Shown here one piece after another: positions 36,212-44,072 of a stretch of 64,000 nt of DNA. A program made the translations under genes and the position numbers. A model generated the notes under the pieces. It worked only from the letters and a program-made list of their open reading frames with translations, ran no database searches and had not been told where the DNA came from. This stretch comes from Pollutimonas bauzanensis (lineage in GTDB: Bacteria > Pseudomonadota > Gammaproteobacteria > Burkholderiales > Burkholderiaceae_B). The DNA lies in NCBI RefSeq assembly GCF_900129885.1, contig NZ_FQXE01000004.1, positions 124,001 to 188,000 of the forward strand, in the 5' to 3' direction. Each line of letters starts with the position of its first letter. Within the stretch, counting starts at the first letter, position 1.

Positions 36212-38376
36212 TGCGCGACTTCTTCGGTTACGGCGTTGAGGGGGAGGAAAGCATGCGCCGCGGAGCCATCCGGCAACCGGCGTTCAATCAAGGCGTCGGC
36301 TATGACGATGCCGTCCCCGGCGCAGCCTACTATGACAGGGTTCAAATCGATCGACGCAACGGTGTCCGCATTCTGCTGCATGATCGAGGCAACGGTCACC
36401 ATGGCGGCGCATATGGCGTCCACGTCCATCGGCGGCTCGCCGCGCACGCCGGCAAAGAGGGGCGCCACCCGCAAAGCGCCGATGGCCGCCCGCGCCGCCG
36501 CCGCATCGAATGGCGGGATCAACAAAACGAAATCGGGCATGGCCTCGATGTACTTGCCGCCGTCGCTGACCATAATGACGGGGCCGAATACCGGATCCAT
36601 CTTGCCGCCAATCGCCAGTTCGCGGCGGCCTCGCGCCATCTTGGCCACGATGGCGCCATCCCAGGCTATATCCAGCGCCTGAACCCCCTGGCGGCAGGCC
36701 TCGAACGCCCGGCGCACGGCGGCTTCGCCATCGACATTCAGATGGACCAGGCCATGCTCGGACTTGTGCGGAAGCTCGGCGGAGCATGCTTTTATCGCGA
36801 CGGCCGCGCCCATGCCGCGCCAGGCCGAGACGGCCTGATCGGCATCGAAGCAGACCTGATGAGCGGCCATGGGCAAACCGGCGTCGGCCAATACAGCCAT
36901 GCTCTGGGCTTCGCTCAGGAAGGCGGACGTTCCGGGCGGAAGCAATAGCGGCCTTCGCTGATGCGCGGGCGCCTGCGCCTGCGCCTGCGCCGAAGCTGTC
37001 AGCGCCAAATGGCGGGTGAACTGGTCGAGCGCGGCAAGGGCTTGGCGTTCGCTGCCGAACGTCACCAGCCCGCGCCGGCGGAATGGCTCCTGGGTCGCCG
37101 CCGTGGTGGCGCTTACCGCCACCGTCCTGCCGGTGGTCTTCTCGAACGAGGCAATGTCCTCGGCCAGTTGTTCCAGGTCATAACCGTCGCCTGCCACCGG
37201 CAAGCTGATCAGATATAGGTCCCCGGCTTCATCATCGGCCAATGCTTGCAGAACGGCCCCCAGGGCCCGGCTGTCGCCCAGCAGGGCGGTCGCCACGTCT
37301 ATGGGATTCGAACAAGTGGCGAATGAAGCAAGCGCCCGGCCGGCCCGCCCGCGCGTCGTGGCGGACAGGGCGGCCATGGGCAAGCCCAGCCCATCGGCAA
37401 AGTCGGCGCACATCACGCAGGATGAACCGCTGTTGCTGACGACCACCAGATTCCTGCCGCGCGGCCGGATTTCCTTCAGATATAGCGGCGCGATATTGAC
37501 GATATCCAGCAGCTCGGTCGCGCGCCAGATCGCATGGCGCTGGAAAAACGCGTCGACCACGCCGTCTTCGTTGATCAGCGCGCCAGTGTGGGAGGCGGCG
37601 GCGGCGGCTCCCGCGGCGCTGCGCCCCGCTTTCAGCATAAGCAGGGGGATGCCTCTATCTTTCGCCGCTGCCGCTGCGCGAGCCAGCATATCGGCATCGC
37701 GCAGGCTCTCGGCATAGACCACGATAAGCTTTATCGCGGGATCAGCCGCGACGGCAAGCGCGAGTTCCGACACGGTCACGTCCGCCTCGTTGCCGGTGGC
37801 CAGGACATAGCGCACCCCCACGCCATTCAAGCGCAGCAAGGTATACAGAGCGGCGCTGGTGGCGCCGCTCTGGCTGACAATGGCCACCGGCCCGTCCTGA
37901 GGCGGCAACTGCGTGAACATGGTGCTGAAATTGGCCACGGCTCCACTGCTGAAATTGGCAAGCCCTTGCGAATTTGGCCCTATCAGCCGCATGCCGGCGG
38001 CTGCCGCGGCCTCGGCGATTTCCGCCTGCTGGCGGCGGCCAAGGTCCCCGGTTTCACCGAATCCGGAGCTCAGGATGATCGCGGCGCGTATGCCCTTGGA
38101 CGCGCAGGCTTGCACAGCCTCGAGCACAGCGCTTCCGGCGACGGCCACGATCGCCAGATCGGGCACCTCGGGAAGCGTGGCGATATCCGGGAAACAGGGC
38201 TGGCCCTGCACCACGCTGCGCGATGGATTCACCGGATATACCCTGCCGGCGTAACCGAAGCGCTTTAGATAATCGAGCGGGCGTCCGCCTACTTTATTTT
38301 TGTTGTCGGAGGCGCCGACAATGGCGATGGAAGCCGGATCAAGGGCTGCGCCGAGGGCAATGGCTTGGTGATTCAT
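36208..38376 (-). CDS. acetate--CoA ligase family protein (NDP/ADP-forming acyl-CoA synthetase)
   Basis: The 722-residue fused protein has a CoA-binding Rossmann domain (about 10-140), a succinyl-CoA-ligase-like domain and a C-terminal ATP-grasp domain (about 490-715). The phosphorylatable His263 lies in AASHTGALINEDG. It activates a carboxylic acid to its CoA ester with ATP giving ADP. FerA feruloyl-CoA synthetase of sphingomonads belongs to this same superfamily. With a hydratase and an aldehyde dehydrogenase behind it, a hydroxycinnamate ligase role is reasonable but unproven. A hexanucleotide tract codes an AQ-rich inter-domain linker. Confidence 0.88.
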   Translation of the reverse strand: MNHQAIALGAALDPASIAIVGASDNKNKVGGRPLDYLKRFGYAGRVYPVNPSRSVVQGQPCFPDIATLPEVPDLAIVAVAGSAVLEAVQACASKGIRAAIILSSGFGETGDLGRRQQAEIAEAAAAAGMRLIGPNSQGLANFSSGAVANFSTMFTQLPPQDGPVAIVSQSGATSAALYTLLRLNGVGVRYVLATGNEADVTVSELALAVAADPAIKLIVVYAESLRDADMLARAAAAAKDRGIPLLMLKAGRSAAGAAAAASHTGALINEDGVVDAFFQRHAIWRATELLDIVNIAPLYLKEIRPRGRNLVVVSNSGSSCVMCADFADGLGLPMAALSATTRGRAGRALASFATCSNPIDVATALLGDSRALGAVLQALADDEAGDLYLISLPVAGDGYDLEQLAEDIASFEKTTGRTVAVSATTAATQEPFRRRGLVTFGSERQALAALDQFTRHLALTASAQAQAQAPAHQRRPLLLPPGTSAFLSEAQSMAVLADAGLPMAAHQVCFDADQAVSAWRGMGAAVAIKACSAELPHKSEHGLVHLNVDGEAAVRRAFEACRQGVQALDIAWDGAIVAKMARGRRELAIGGKMDPVFGPVIMVSDGGKYIEAMPDFVLLIPPFDAAAARAAIGALRVAPLFAGVRGEPPMDVDAICAAMVTVASIMQQNADTVASIDLNPVIVGCAGDGIVIADALIERRLPDGSAAHAFLPLNAVTEEVAQ
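36969..36991. repeat. hexanucleotide tract in the acyl-CoA synthetase linker
   Basis: GCGCCT is repeated almost four times in tandem, encoding alternating Ala-Gln in the linker before the ATP-grasp domain. The unit is a multiple of three, so slippage would alter linker length without a frameshift. Confidence 0.7.
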
Positions 38377-38410
38377 ACCGATACGAATTTCCTGAGATGA
38401 AAGAGATTTT

Positions 38411-39382
38411 TTACTCTGGGGTAATGCCGGCTTCCTTGATGACGCGGGCCCACTTGTCGGTTTCCTTGCGGATATATTCCGCGAATTCCTCGGGACTATC
38501 TCCTATGGCGTCGGCACCCTGGTCCAACATCCATTTGCGCATCTTCGGGTCGTGCAGTAGCGCGACCAGTTCTGTGTTCAGCTTGTCGATGATGGGGCGG
38601 GGCGTGCCGGCCGGGGCCAGGATGCCGAACCACGCCGTAGCTTCGTAGCCGGGAAGGCCCGCTTGCGCCATGGTCGGCAAGTCGGGCAATACGGAAGAGC
38701 GCTTCGTGCCCGTGGTGGCGAGAGCGCGCAGCTTGCCTGCCTTCACATACGGCGCGACGGAACTGTCGAACATGACCTGCGTCTGCCCGGACATCAGATC
38801 GACCACCGCCGGGGAGCTGCCCTTGTAGGGAATGTGGACCATATTGACGCCAGCCATGCTCTTGAACAGCTCAGCCGACAAATGTATGGTGCCGCCTTTG
38901 CCCGATGAGCCGAAATTCAGGTCTCCCGGCCTTTCTTTGGCATAGGCGATCAGCTCGGATACGCTCTTGACCGGCAGCGAGGGGTTGACGACCAGAATGT
39001 TCTGCACCTCTGCCACCAGCGAAATCGGGGCGAAATCCTTGACGTGATCGAACGGCATTTTCTTGTACAGGCTGGCGTTGATGGCGTGCGTGGCGGCCGA
39101 GCCCATCAGCAGGGTATAGCCGTCGGGAGGCGCTTTGGCGACCATATTGGCCCCGATATTGGCCCCGCCGCCCGGATGATTGGCCACAATGACCGGCTGG
39201 TCAACCCTCTCGGAAAGCGCTTGGGCGACGGCTCGGGCCAAGGCGTCGGTCACGCCTCCGGGCGTGTACGGAACGATCAGGCGGATGGGCCGTTCGGGAT
39301 AGGCGGCCTGCGCCGGCAGCGCGGCGAAGGTGAGGACGCAGGCGGAAAGAAGCGCGCTCAGCACGGCATTATGGGTTTTCAT
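38411..39382 (-). CDS. Bug family tripartite tricarboxylate-type solute receptor
   Basis: The protein is 323 residues from the ATG at 39382. The signal peptide is AVLSALLSACVLTFAALPAQA, and the mature start AYPERPIRLIVPYTPGGVTD is diagnostic of Bug/TctC receptors. HPGGGANIGANMVAKAPPDGYTLL follows. It is the first gene of the acyl-CoA synthetase/hydratase/aldehyde dehydrogenase operon, 34 bases ahead of the synthetase. It probably binds the carboxylate that the operon degrades. No membrane subunits are present nearby. Confidence 0.92.
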   Translation of the reverse strand: MKTHNAVLSALLSACVLTFAALPAQAAYPERPIRLIVPYTPGGVTDALARAVAQALSERVDQPVIVANHPGGGANIGANMVAKAPPDGYTLLMGSAATHAINASLYKKMPFDHVKDFAPISLVAEVQNILVVNPSLPVKSVSELIAYAKERPGDLNFGSSGKGGTIHLSAELFKSMAGVNMVHIPYKGSSPAVVDLMSGQTQVMFDSSVAPYVKAGKLRALATTGTKRSSVLPDLPTMAQAGLPGYEATAWFGILAPAGTPRPIIDKLNTELVALLHDPKMRKWMLDQGADAIGDSPEEFAEYIRKETDKWARVIKEAGITPE

Positions 39383-39522
39383 TGGGGTCTCCATTTTTGA
39401 TTTTCCTGCTTCAGGCATATAGCGCCGCCAGGCAGGATGAGGGGCAGTCTAGCAGCGGGCCAGGCATCCATGTATACAATACCTTCTATACCAGATATGC
39501 ATGGCATGCATAGGAGACAAGC
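39383..39522. promoter_or_regulatory. divergent LysR/Bug control region with 17-bp palindrome
   Basis: TATGCATG-G-CATGCATA at 39496-39512 is a perfect dyad. It abuts the AGGAG ribosome site of the LysR gene, whose start is TTG 39523. On the minus strand a TATACA hexamer (revcomp of 39471-39476) is a possible -10 of the Bug operon, putting the dyad centre near -40, the usual place for a LysR activator site. No good -35 is visible, as expected for an activated promoter. Confidence 0.5.
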
Positions 39523-40410
39523 TTGGAACTCAAAGCACTGCGCGCCTTCGTCGAGGTCGCGGACGTCAGCAACATCTCACAGGCGGCGATCGCGCTCGGC
39601 TTGACGCAGCCGTCGCTGAGCCGAATCATCGTAGGCCTGGAAGGCGAGCTTGGCGGCCCGTTGTTCTACCGCACAGGCCGCGGCGTAACCCTTACCGAAC
39701 TCGGCGAAGCCGCGCTGCCGCGCGCGAGAAGCCTGGTGCTCAATAGCGTCCAGCTGGTGGCCGATATGCGCGATCTCGGCGAGGCGCCATCGGGGTTGGT
39801 CACATTGGCCCTGTTGCCATCCCTCATGCGGGACATCGCTGGCGGCCTGTTCGACTCGGTGCGGCGGACCTATCCGCGCATACGGCTCAGGATGCTGGAA
39901 GGATTCAGTGGCCAGATAGAAGAATGGCTGTCGGAAGGCCGCGCCGACATAGCCCTGCTGAGCCGCTATCGCAAAGAGCAGACCCATGGCGAGGAGCTAT
40001 TGACCTCGTCCGAACTCATGCTGGTGGGCATTTCCGAAAAAAGGACGCCAGGCGATACAGTCCGATTCAGTGAGCTGGGCAAGGTCCCCCTGGTTCTGCC
40101 GGCCAATCCCAATGGTTTGCGGGCTACGGTGGATAGCGCGGCAAGGCGGCTGCACATCCAGCTGAACGTCGTGGTGGAAGCCGATTCCCTGGAGGCCCAG
40201 AAGGCCATCATCAAGCAGCAGCATTGCTACGCCGTGCTCAGCCCGCAGACCATAGTCGGGGAAGTCGCCGCAAAGCTGTTCCAGGCGAGAAGAATCATAG
40301 AGCCGCAGTTGCCGAGGCTGGTTGTCATGCTGACGACCACCCAACGCCCGCCCAGCCGGGCCGCGCGCGAAGTCGCAAGGCTGATCCGCCACATGATCGC
40401 CCAAACGTGA
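39523..40410 (+). CDS. LysR family transcriptional regulator
   Basis: This 295-residue regulator uses a TTG start at 39523, seven bases after AGGAG. The helix-turn-helix is LRAFVEVADVSNISQAAIALGLTQPSLSRIIVGLEGELGG (residues 4-43). The effector domain is complete. It is divergent from the Bug-acyl-CoA synthetase operon, which it probably activates in response to the imported acid, and is convergent with another LysR gene 28 bases away. Confidence 0.88.
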   Translation: MELKALRAFVEVADVSNISQAAIALGLTQPSLSRIIVGLEGELGGPLFYRTGRGVTLTELGEAALPRARSLVLNSVQLVADMRDLGEAPSGLVTLALLPSLMRDIAGGLFDSVRRTYPRIRLRMLEGFSGQIEEWLSEGRADIALLSRYRKEQTHGEELLTSSELMLVGISEKRTPGDTVRFSELGKVPLVLPANPNGLRATVDSAARRLHIQLNVVVEADSLEAQKAIIKQQHCYAVLSPQTIVGEVAAKLFQARRIIEPQLPRLVVMLTTTQRPPSRAAREVARLIRHMIAQT

Positions 40411-40438
40411 ATGCCGGGCTCCCTCCCGCGGCAGGGTT

Positions 40439-41368
40439 TCAGCCGCCGGACGCCGGCCCGCCGGGCTCCTGCCCTTGCTCGGGGGCGGTCAGCACATCGA
40501 TCAGCGCCTTGGCCGGCGGCGACAGCGACCGCATGTCGCGCACCGCGATCTTCAGGTCGCGTATGGCCCAGTCATTGCGCAGCATCACGATAGCGATGCG
40601 CAGGCGCCGGGCATGCCGGCGTGCCACCGAATCCGGAATGATGCCGACGCCGACTCCCGATTCGACCAGGTTGCACAGCGACTCGAAATTATTGACCTGT
40701 ATCCGCAATTTCAACGCCATGCCTTCGCGCGATGCCGCGCGTATGATGAAAGACTGAAGGGCCGTGCTTTCGGTCAGGCCGATATGATCGGCTTGCAGCG
40801 TCTGGCCGAAGTCCACCGGCCCGACGCCCGCCAGCGCATGCCCCGCGGGCGCGACCAGCACCAGCCTTTCCCTGCGGTAGGGAACGCATTCCAATCCCTC
40901 GCCTGGAACGTCGGCCGACAAGATGCCGATATCGGCCGTCCCCTGCTTGAGCGCCCGCGCGATATCGGTGGACGCGCGCTCGTGCAGGTCGATGTTCATC
41001 CCCGGAAAACTCAACAGGAATTTCTGCAGCGCGCAAGGGATGAATTCGCTGATGGCCAGGGTGCTGGCATAGAGGCGGATATTGCCTTTCATGCTGCCGG
41101 CGCCCGCGTGGAATTCCTCCGACAATTGCTCGGCCTGCCGCAAGATGCCCAGCGCATTCTTCAGCACGGTATGCCCGGCGGACGTGGGCGTAAGGCCCTG
41201 GGTGGTCCGGTAAAACAGCTGTGTTCCCAGCGCCTCCTCGATCTTCTTGATGCGCGCGCTGGCCGCCGGCGCCGACATATGGGAGCGCTCGGCGCCCCGC
41301 GTCAAACTGAGCGTATCCACCACGTTCACGAATAACTGCAAATCAATCAGGTCGAAGTCGAAAGCCAT
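40439..41368 (-). CDS. LysR family transcriptional regulator
   Basis: This 309-residue regulator has its helix-turn-helix at about residues 8-65 (DTLSLTRGAERSHMSAPAASARIKKIEEALG) and a standard effector-binding domain. It is divergent from the amidase gene across 207 bases. That region contains one copy of an approximately 50-base element also found before the Bug gene at 43037, so this protein probably controls both transcription starts. Confidence 0.88.
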   Translation of the reverse strand: MAFDFDLIDLQLFVNVVDTLSLTRGAERSHMSAPAASARIKKIEEALGTQLFYRTTQGLTPTSAGHTVLKNALGILRQAEQLSEEFHAGAGSMKGNIRLYASTLAISEFIPCALQKFLLSFPGMNIDLHERASTDIARALKQGTADIGILSADVPGEGLECVPYRRERLVLVAPAGHALAGVGPVDFGQTLQADHIGLTESTALQSFIIRAASREGMALKLRIQVNNFESLCNLVESGVGVGIIPDSVARRHARRLRIAIVMLRNDWAIRDLKIAVRDMRSLSPPAKALIDVLTAPEQGQEPGGPASGG

Positions 41369-41426
41369 ACTTTATTCATCCCGGGAATTGGGCGGATGCG
41401 ACACATCAGCGGGCGTAGCGCCAATA

Positions 41427-41476
41427 GCTTTAAGCGCAGGCGAAGCGGCTTTTCCATAATCACGAATTGCCTGTCT
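41427..41476. repeat. promoter element copy A (upstream of amidase)
   Basis: This 50-base segment matches 42899-42948 at 41 of 50 positions in the same orientation. The best conserved parts are GCTTTAAGC, CTTTTCCATAA and ACGAATTGCCT. It ends 99 bases before the amidase ATG. CATAAT within it could serve as a -10 element. It is likely a shared LysR-controlled promoter. Confidence 0.65.
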
Positions 41477-41575
41477 TCATGAAAAAGGCGAATCTCTGGA
41501 GGTCCGCCCATTGCGGCCCGGCACAGCGGAATCCGGGCAAGCACTTTATAACCGATCCCAAGCAGGAGTCCCGCC

Positions 41576-42868
41576 ATGTCCCTGCCCTATGAGCTTACAG
41601 CCAGCCAGGCCGCCCATGCCATGCGCGAGCGGCGGCTGACCTCCGAACAACTGGTGCGCAGCTGCCTGGACCGCATCGCCGCGCAAGAGCCGCTGGTGCA
41701 AGCCTGGGCCGCCATAGACGCCGAGCGGGCGATGGCGACGGCGCGCGCGTTCGACGCCCAACCGGCGCGCGGGCCGCTGCATGGCGTGCCCATAGGCGTG
41801 AAAGACGTCATAGCCACCGGCGATCTTCCCACGCAATACAACTCGCCCATTTACCGCGGCCACCAGCCGCCGCGTGACGCCAGCGTGGTGGCGCGCGCGC
41901 GCCGCGCAGGCCTGGTCGTCATCGGCAAGACCGCGACTCAAGAATTCGCGACGCGCGGCAGGGCGAGCCCGACCCGCAACCCATGGTCGCCCGGCCATAC
42001 GCCTGGCGGGTCCTCCAGCGGATCGGCGGCGGCGGTGGCCGCCTTGATGGTGCCTCTGGCCATCAGCACCCAGACGGCGGGGTCCATCATACGCCCGGCA
42101 TCGTATTGCGGCGTGGTGGGGTTCAAACCCACTTTCGATGCCATCGATACCGCGGGCATGAAACCCATCGTGCCCAGCTTCGATACGCTGGGCGTGCATG
42201 CCCGCTCCATGGGCGATGCCGCGCTGGCGCTGCAGGCATTGTCCGACTGGACAGGGATGGAAGAATTTTCCCATGGCCCTCCCGCAAGCCTGCGCATTTC
42301 CGTCTGCCGCGCGCCTTTCTGGGCGCATGCTGAAACAGCCACGCGGAATGTCCTGGACCTGGTTGCGCGCAGGCTGGGCGGCGCCGGCGCGCAGCTGCGC
42401 GACACGATATTGCCGCAGGCCTTCAATGAGCTGGGTGCGGCGCACGATACGATAAGCGACTATGAAGCGCGCCAGTCCCTGGCCTACGAATGGGATCATT
42501 GCCGCGCAGGGCTTTCCCCGGGCCTGCGCGCGAAGCTGGCCCGCGGCGCAATGATAGCCGGGCCCGCCTACCGGCGCGCATGCCGGATCGTGGACGAGTG
42601 CCGCGCCGCCGGCGAAGAATTGTTCCACGATTGCGATTGCCTGCTGACACCGAGCGCGCCCGGCCTGGCTCCGCCATTCTCGGACACCGAGCTGGGCAGT
42701 TCCGTCTTCAGCAAATTGTGGACGACGCTGGGCATGCCCAGCGTGAACGTGCCTGTGCCCGCCGCCGGCCCCCTGCCCATAGGCGTCCAGATTGTGGCAA
42801 GGCCGGGCTGCGACACCCTGGCCTTGCAGGTTGCCGGCCACGTTGGGCGCATCGTGCATGCTCCCTGA
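41576..42868 (+). CDS. amidase signature family hydrolase
   Basis: This is a 430-residue amidase. The Ser-cisSer-Lys triad is visible as Lys76 in GVPIGVKDVI, the serines of GGSSSGSAA (near residue 147) and Ser170 in TQTAGSIIRPASY. It hydrolyses a carboxamide to the acid plus ammonia. It is shorter than GatA and lacks tRNA-amidotransferase partners, so it is a catabolic amidase. It precedes a Bug receptor and a MmgE/PrpD protein. There is no signal peptide, so it acts on an internalised amide. Confidence 0.92.
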   Translation: MSLPYELTASQAAHAMRERRLTSEQLVRSCLDRIAAQEPLVQAWAAIDAERAMATARAFDAQPARGPLHGVPIGVKDVIATGDLPTQYNSPIYRGHQPPRDASVVARARRAGLVVIGKTATQEFATRGRASPTRNPWSPGHTPGGSSSGSAAAVAALMVPLAISTQTAGSIIRPASYCGVVGFKPTFDAIDTAGMKPIVPSFDTLGVHARSMGDAALALQALSDWTGMEEFSHGPPASLRISVCRAPFWAHAETATRNVLDLVARRLGGAGAQLRDTILPQAFNELGAAHDTISDYEARQSLAYEWDHCRAGLSPGLRAKLARGAMIAGPAYRRACRIVDECRAAGEELFHDCDCLLTPSAPGLAPPFSDTELGSSVFSKLWTTLGMPSVNVPVPAAGPLPIGVQIVARPGCDTLALQVAGHVGRIVHAP

Positions 42869-42898
42869 TGCCGGCGGCGCGCGCCGAATATTCCCGCG

Positions 42899-42948
42899 GC
42901 TTTAAGCCAGGGCGAATCGACTTTTCCATAAATACGAATTGCCTATAT
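42899..42948. repeat. promoter element copy B (upstream of Bug-MmgE genes)
   Basis: This is the second copy of the element at 41427-41476, same orientation, ending 88 bases before the Bug ATG, nearly the same spacing as copy A. It lies in the 168-base gap between amidase and Bug genes and suggests a second, co-regulated promoter within the cluster. Confidence 0.65.
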
Positions 42949-43036
42949 CGGTCAAAGCCGCCATTCTTCCTTACCGCCAGGCTCCCCGCCCTGGCCGCCG
43001 TTTTCCCTATGCTGCGGCACAATCACGGAGACAACC

Positions 43037-44011
43037 ATGAAAAAAATACCTGTTCTATTCCAAGCCTGCGCCCTGGCGGCGGGCTTGCTGCTGACTAGCG
43101 CTGGCGCCTGGTCGCAGGCCTATCCGGCCAAGCAAGTGCGCGTCATAGTGCCCTACGCGCCAGGCGGAGGCGCCGACATACTGGCCCGCCTGATAGGCCA
43201 GAAACTGGGAGCGAGCTGGGGGCAGCCCGTCATCGTGGACAACAAGGCCGGCGCGGGTGGCTCCATTGGAACCGAAAATGCCTCGCGGGCCGCTCCCGAT
43301 GGCTACACCCTTTTGATGGCGTCGCCGAGCCATGCCATCAATGCCACGCTATACAAGAATCTGTCGTTCGATCCGCAAAAAGACTTCAACGGGGTCACGC
43401 TGGTTGCGTCCGGCCCGCTGGTGCTGGTCGTGAATGCCTCGAATCCCGCCAATTCGGTCAAGGAATTCATCGACCAGGCCCGCTCCAAGCCCGGCAGCAT
43501 CAATTACGCCTCCGCCGGCGTCGGCAGTTCGCCCCACCTGGCGGGCGAACTCTTCAATATGCAGGCCAAGGTCGACCTCGTGCATATCGCCTACAAAGGC
43601 ACCTCGCCCGCCCTGACCGATCTGCTCGGCGGACAGGTCCAGGCCATGTTCGCCCCTGTCCCTACCGTCATCGAATATGTGAAAGCCGGCAAGCTCAAGG
43701 CATTGGGCGTGACGACACCCAAAGCGTTTGCCGCCCTGCCCGGCGTTCCAGCGGTCGCCGACGACGTGCCCGGTTACGAGGTACTGCAATGGTGGGGGAT
43801 AGCGGCTCCCGCGGGCACGCCCGCCGACATCATCGCCAAGCTGAACACGGATATCGCCGCAGCCCTGCGCTCGCCGGACATACAGCAAAAGCTCGCCACC
43901 ATGGGCGCCGAGCCCGGCGGCCAGTCTGCCGCCCAATTCGATCAATTGATCCATAGCGAAGTGGAAAAATGGGCCGAAGTCATCAAGACCGCCAATATAC
44001 AAGCGAGTTGA
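43037..44011 (+). CDS. Bug family tripartite tricarboxylate-type solute receptor
   Basis: This 324-residue protein has a signal peptide (FQACALAAGLLLTSAGAWSQ) and the mature motif AYPAKQVRVIVPYAPGGGAD. NKAGAGGSIGTENASRAAPDGYTLL follows. It is a periplasmic carboxylate receptor without adjacent TctA/TctB genes. A GGCGCC-CCCG-GGCGCC hairpin at 44039-44054 lies between it and the MmgE/PrpD gene 61 bases on, which may favour receptor mRNA. It is the third Bug protein in the window and is clearly diverged from the others. Confidence 0.92.
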   Translation: MKKIPVLFQACALAAGLLLTSAGAWSQAYPAKQVRVIVPYAPGGGADILARLIGQKLGASWGQPVIVDNKAGAGGSIGTENASRAAPDGYTLLMASPSHAINATLYKNLSFDPQKDFNGVTLVASGPLVLVVNASNPANSVKEFIDQARSKPGSINYASAGVGSSPHLAGELFNMQAKVDLVHIAYKGTSPALTDLLGGQVQAMFAPVPTVIEYVKAGKLKALGVTTPKAFAALPGVPAVADDVPGYEVLQWWGIAAPAGTPADIIAKLNTDIAAALRSPDIQQKLATMGAEPGGQSAAQFDQLIHSEVEKWAEVIKTANIQAS

Positions 44012-44038
44012 GCGGCTCTATGCCGCCCGGCAGACCAG

Positions 44039-44054
44039 GGCGCCCCCGGGCGCC
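44039..44054 (+). other. small intercistronic hairpin after Bug gene
   Basis: GGCGCC (44039-44044) and GGCGCC (44049-44054) form a 6-bp all-GC stem with a 4-base loop, between the Bug stop and the MmgE ATG. It could lower downstream expression or protect the receptor message. Confidence 0.4.
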
Positions 44055-44072
44055 ACATAGCAGGAATACAGG

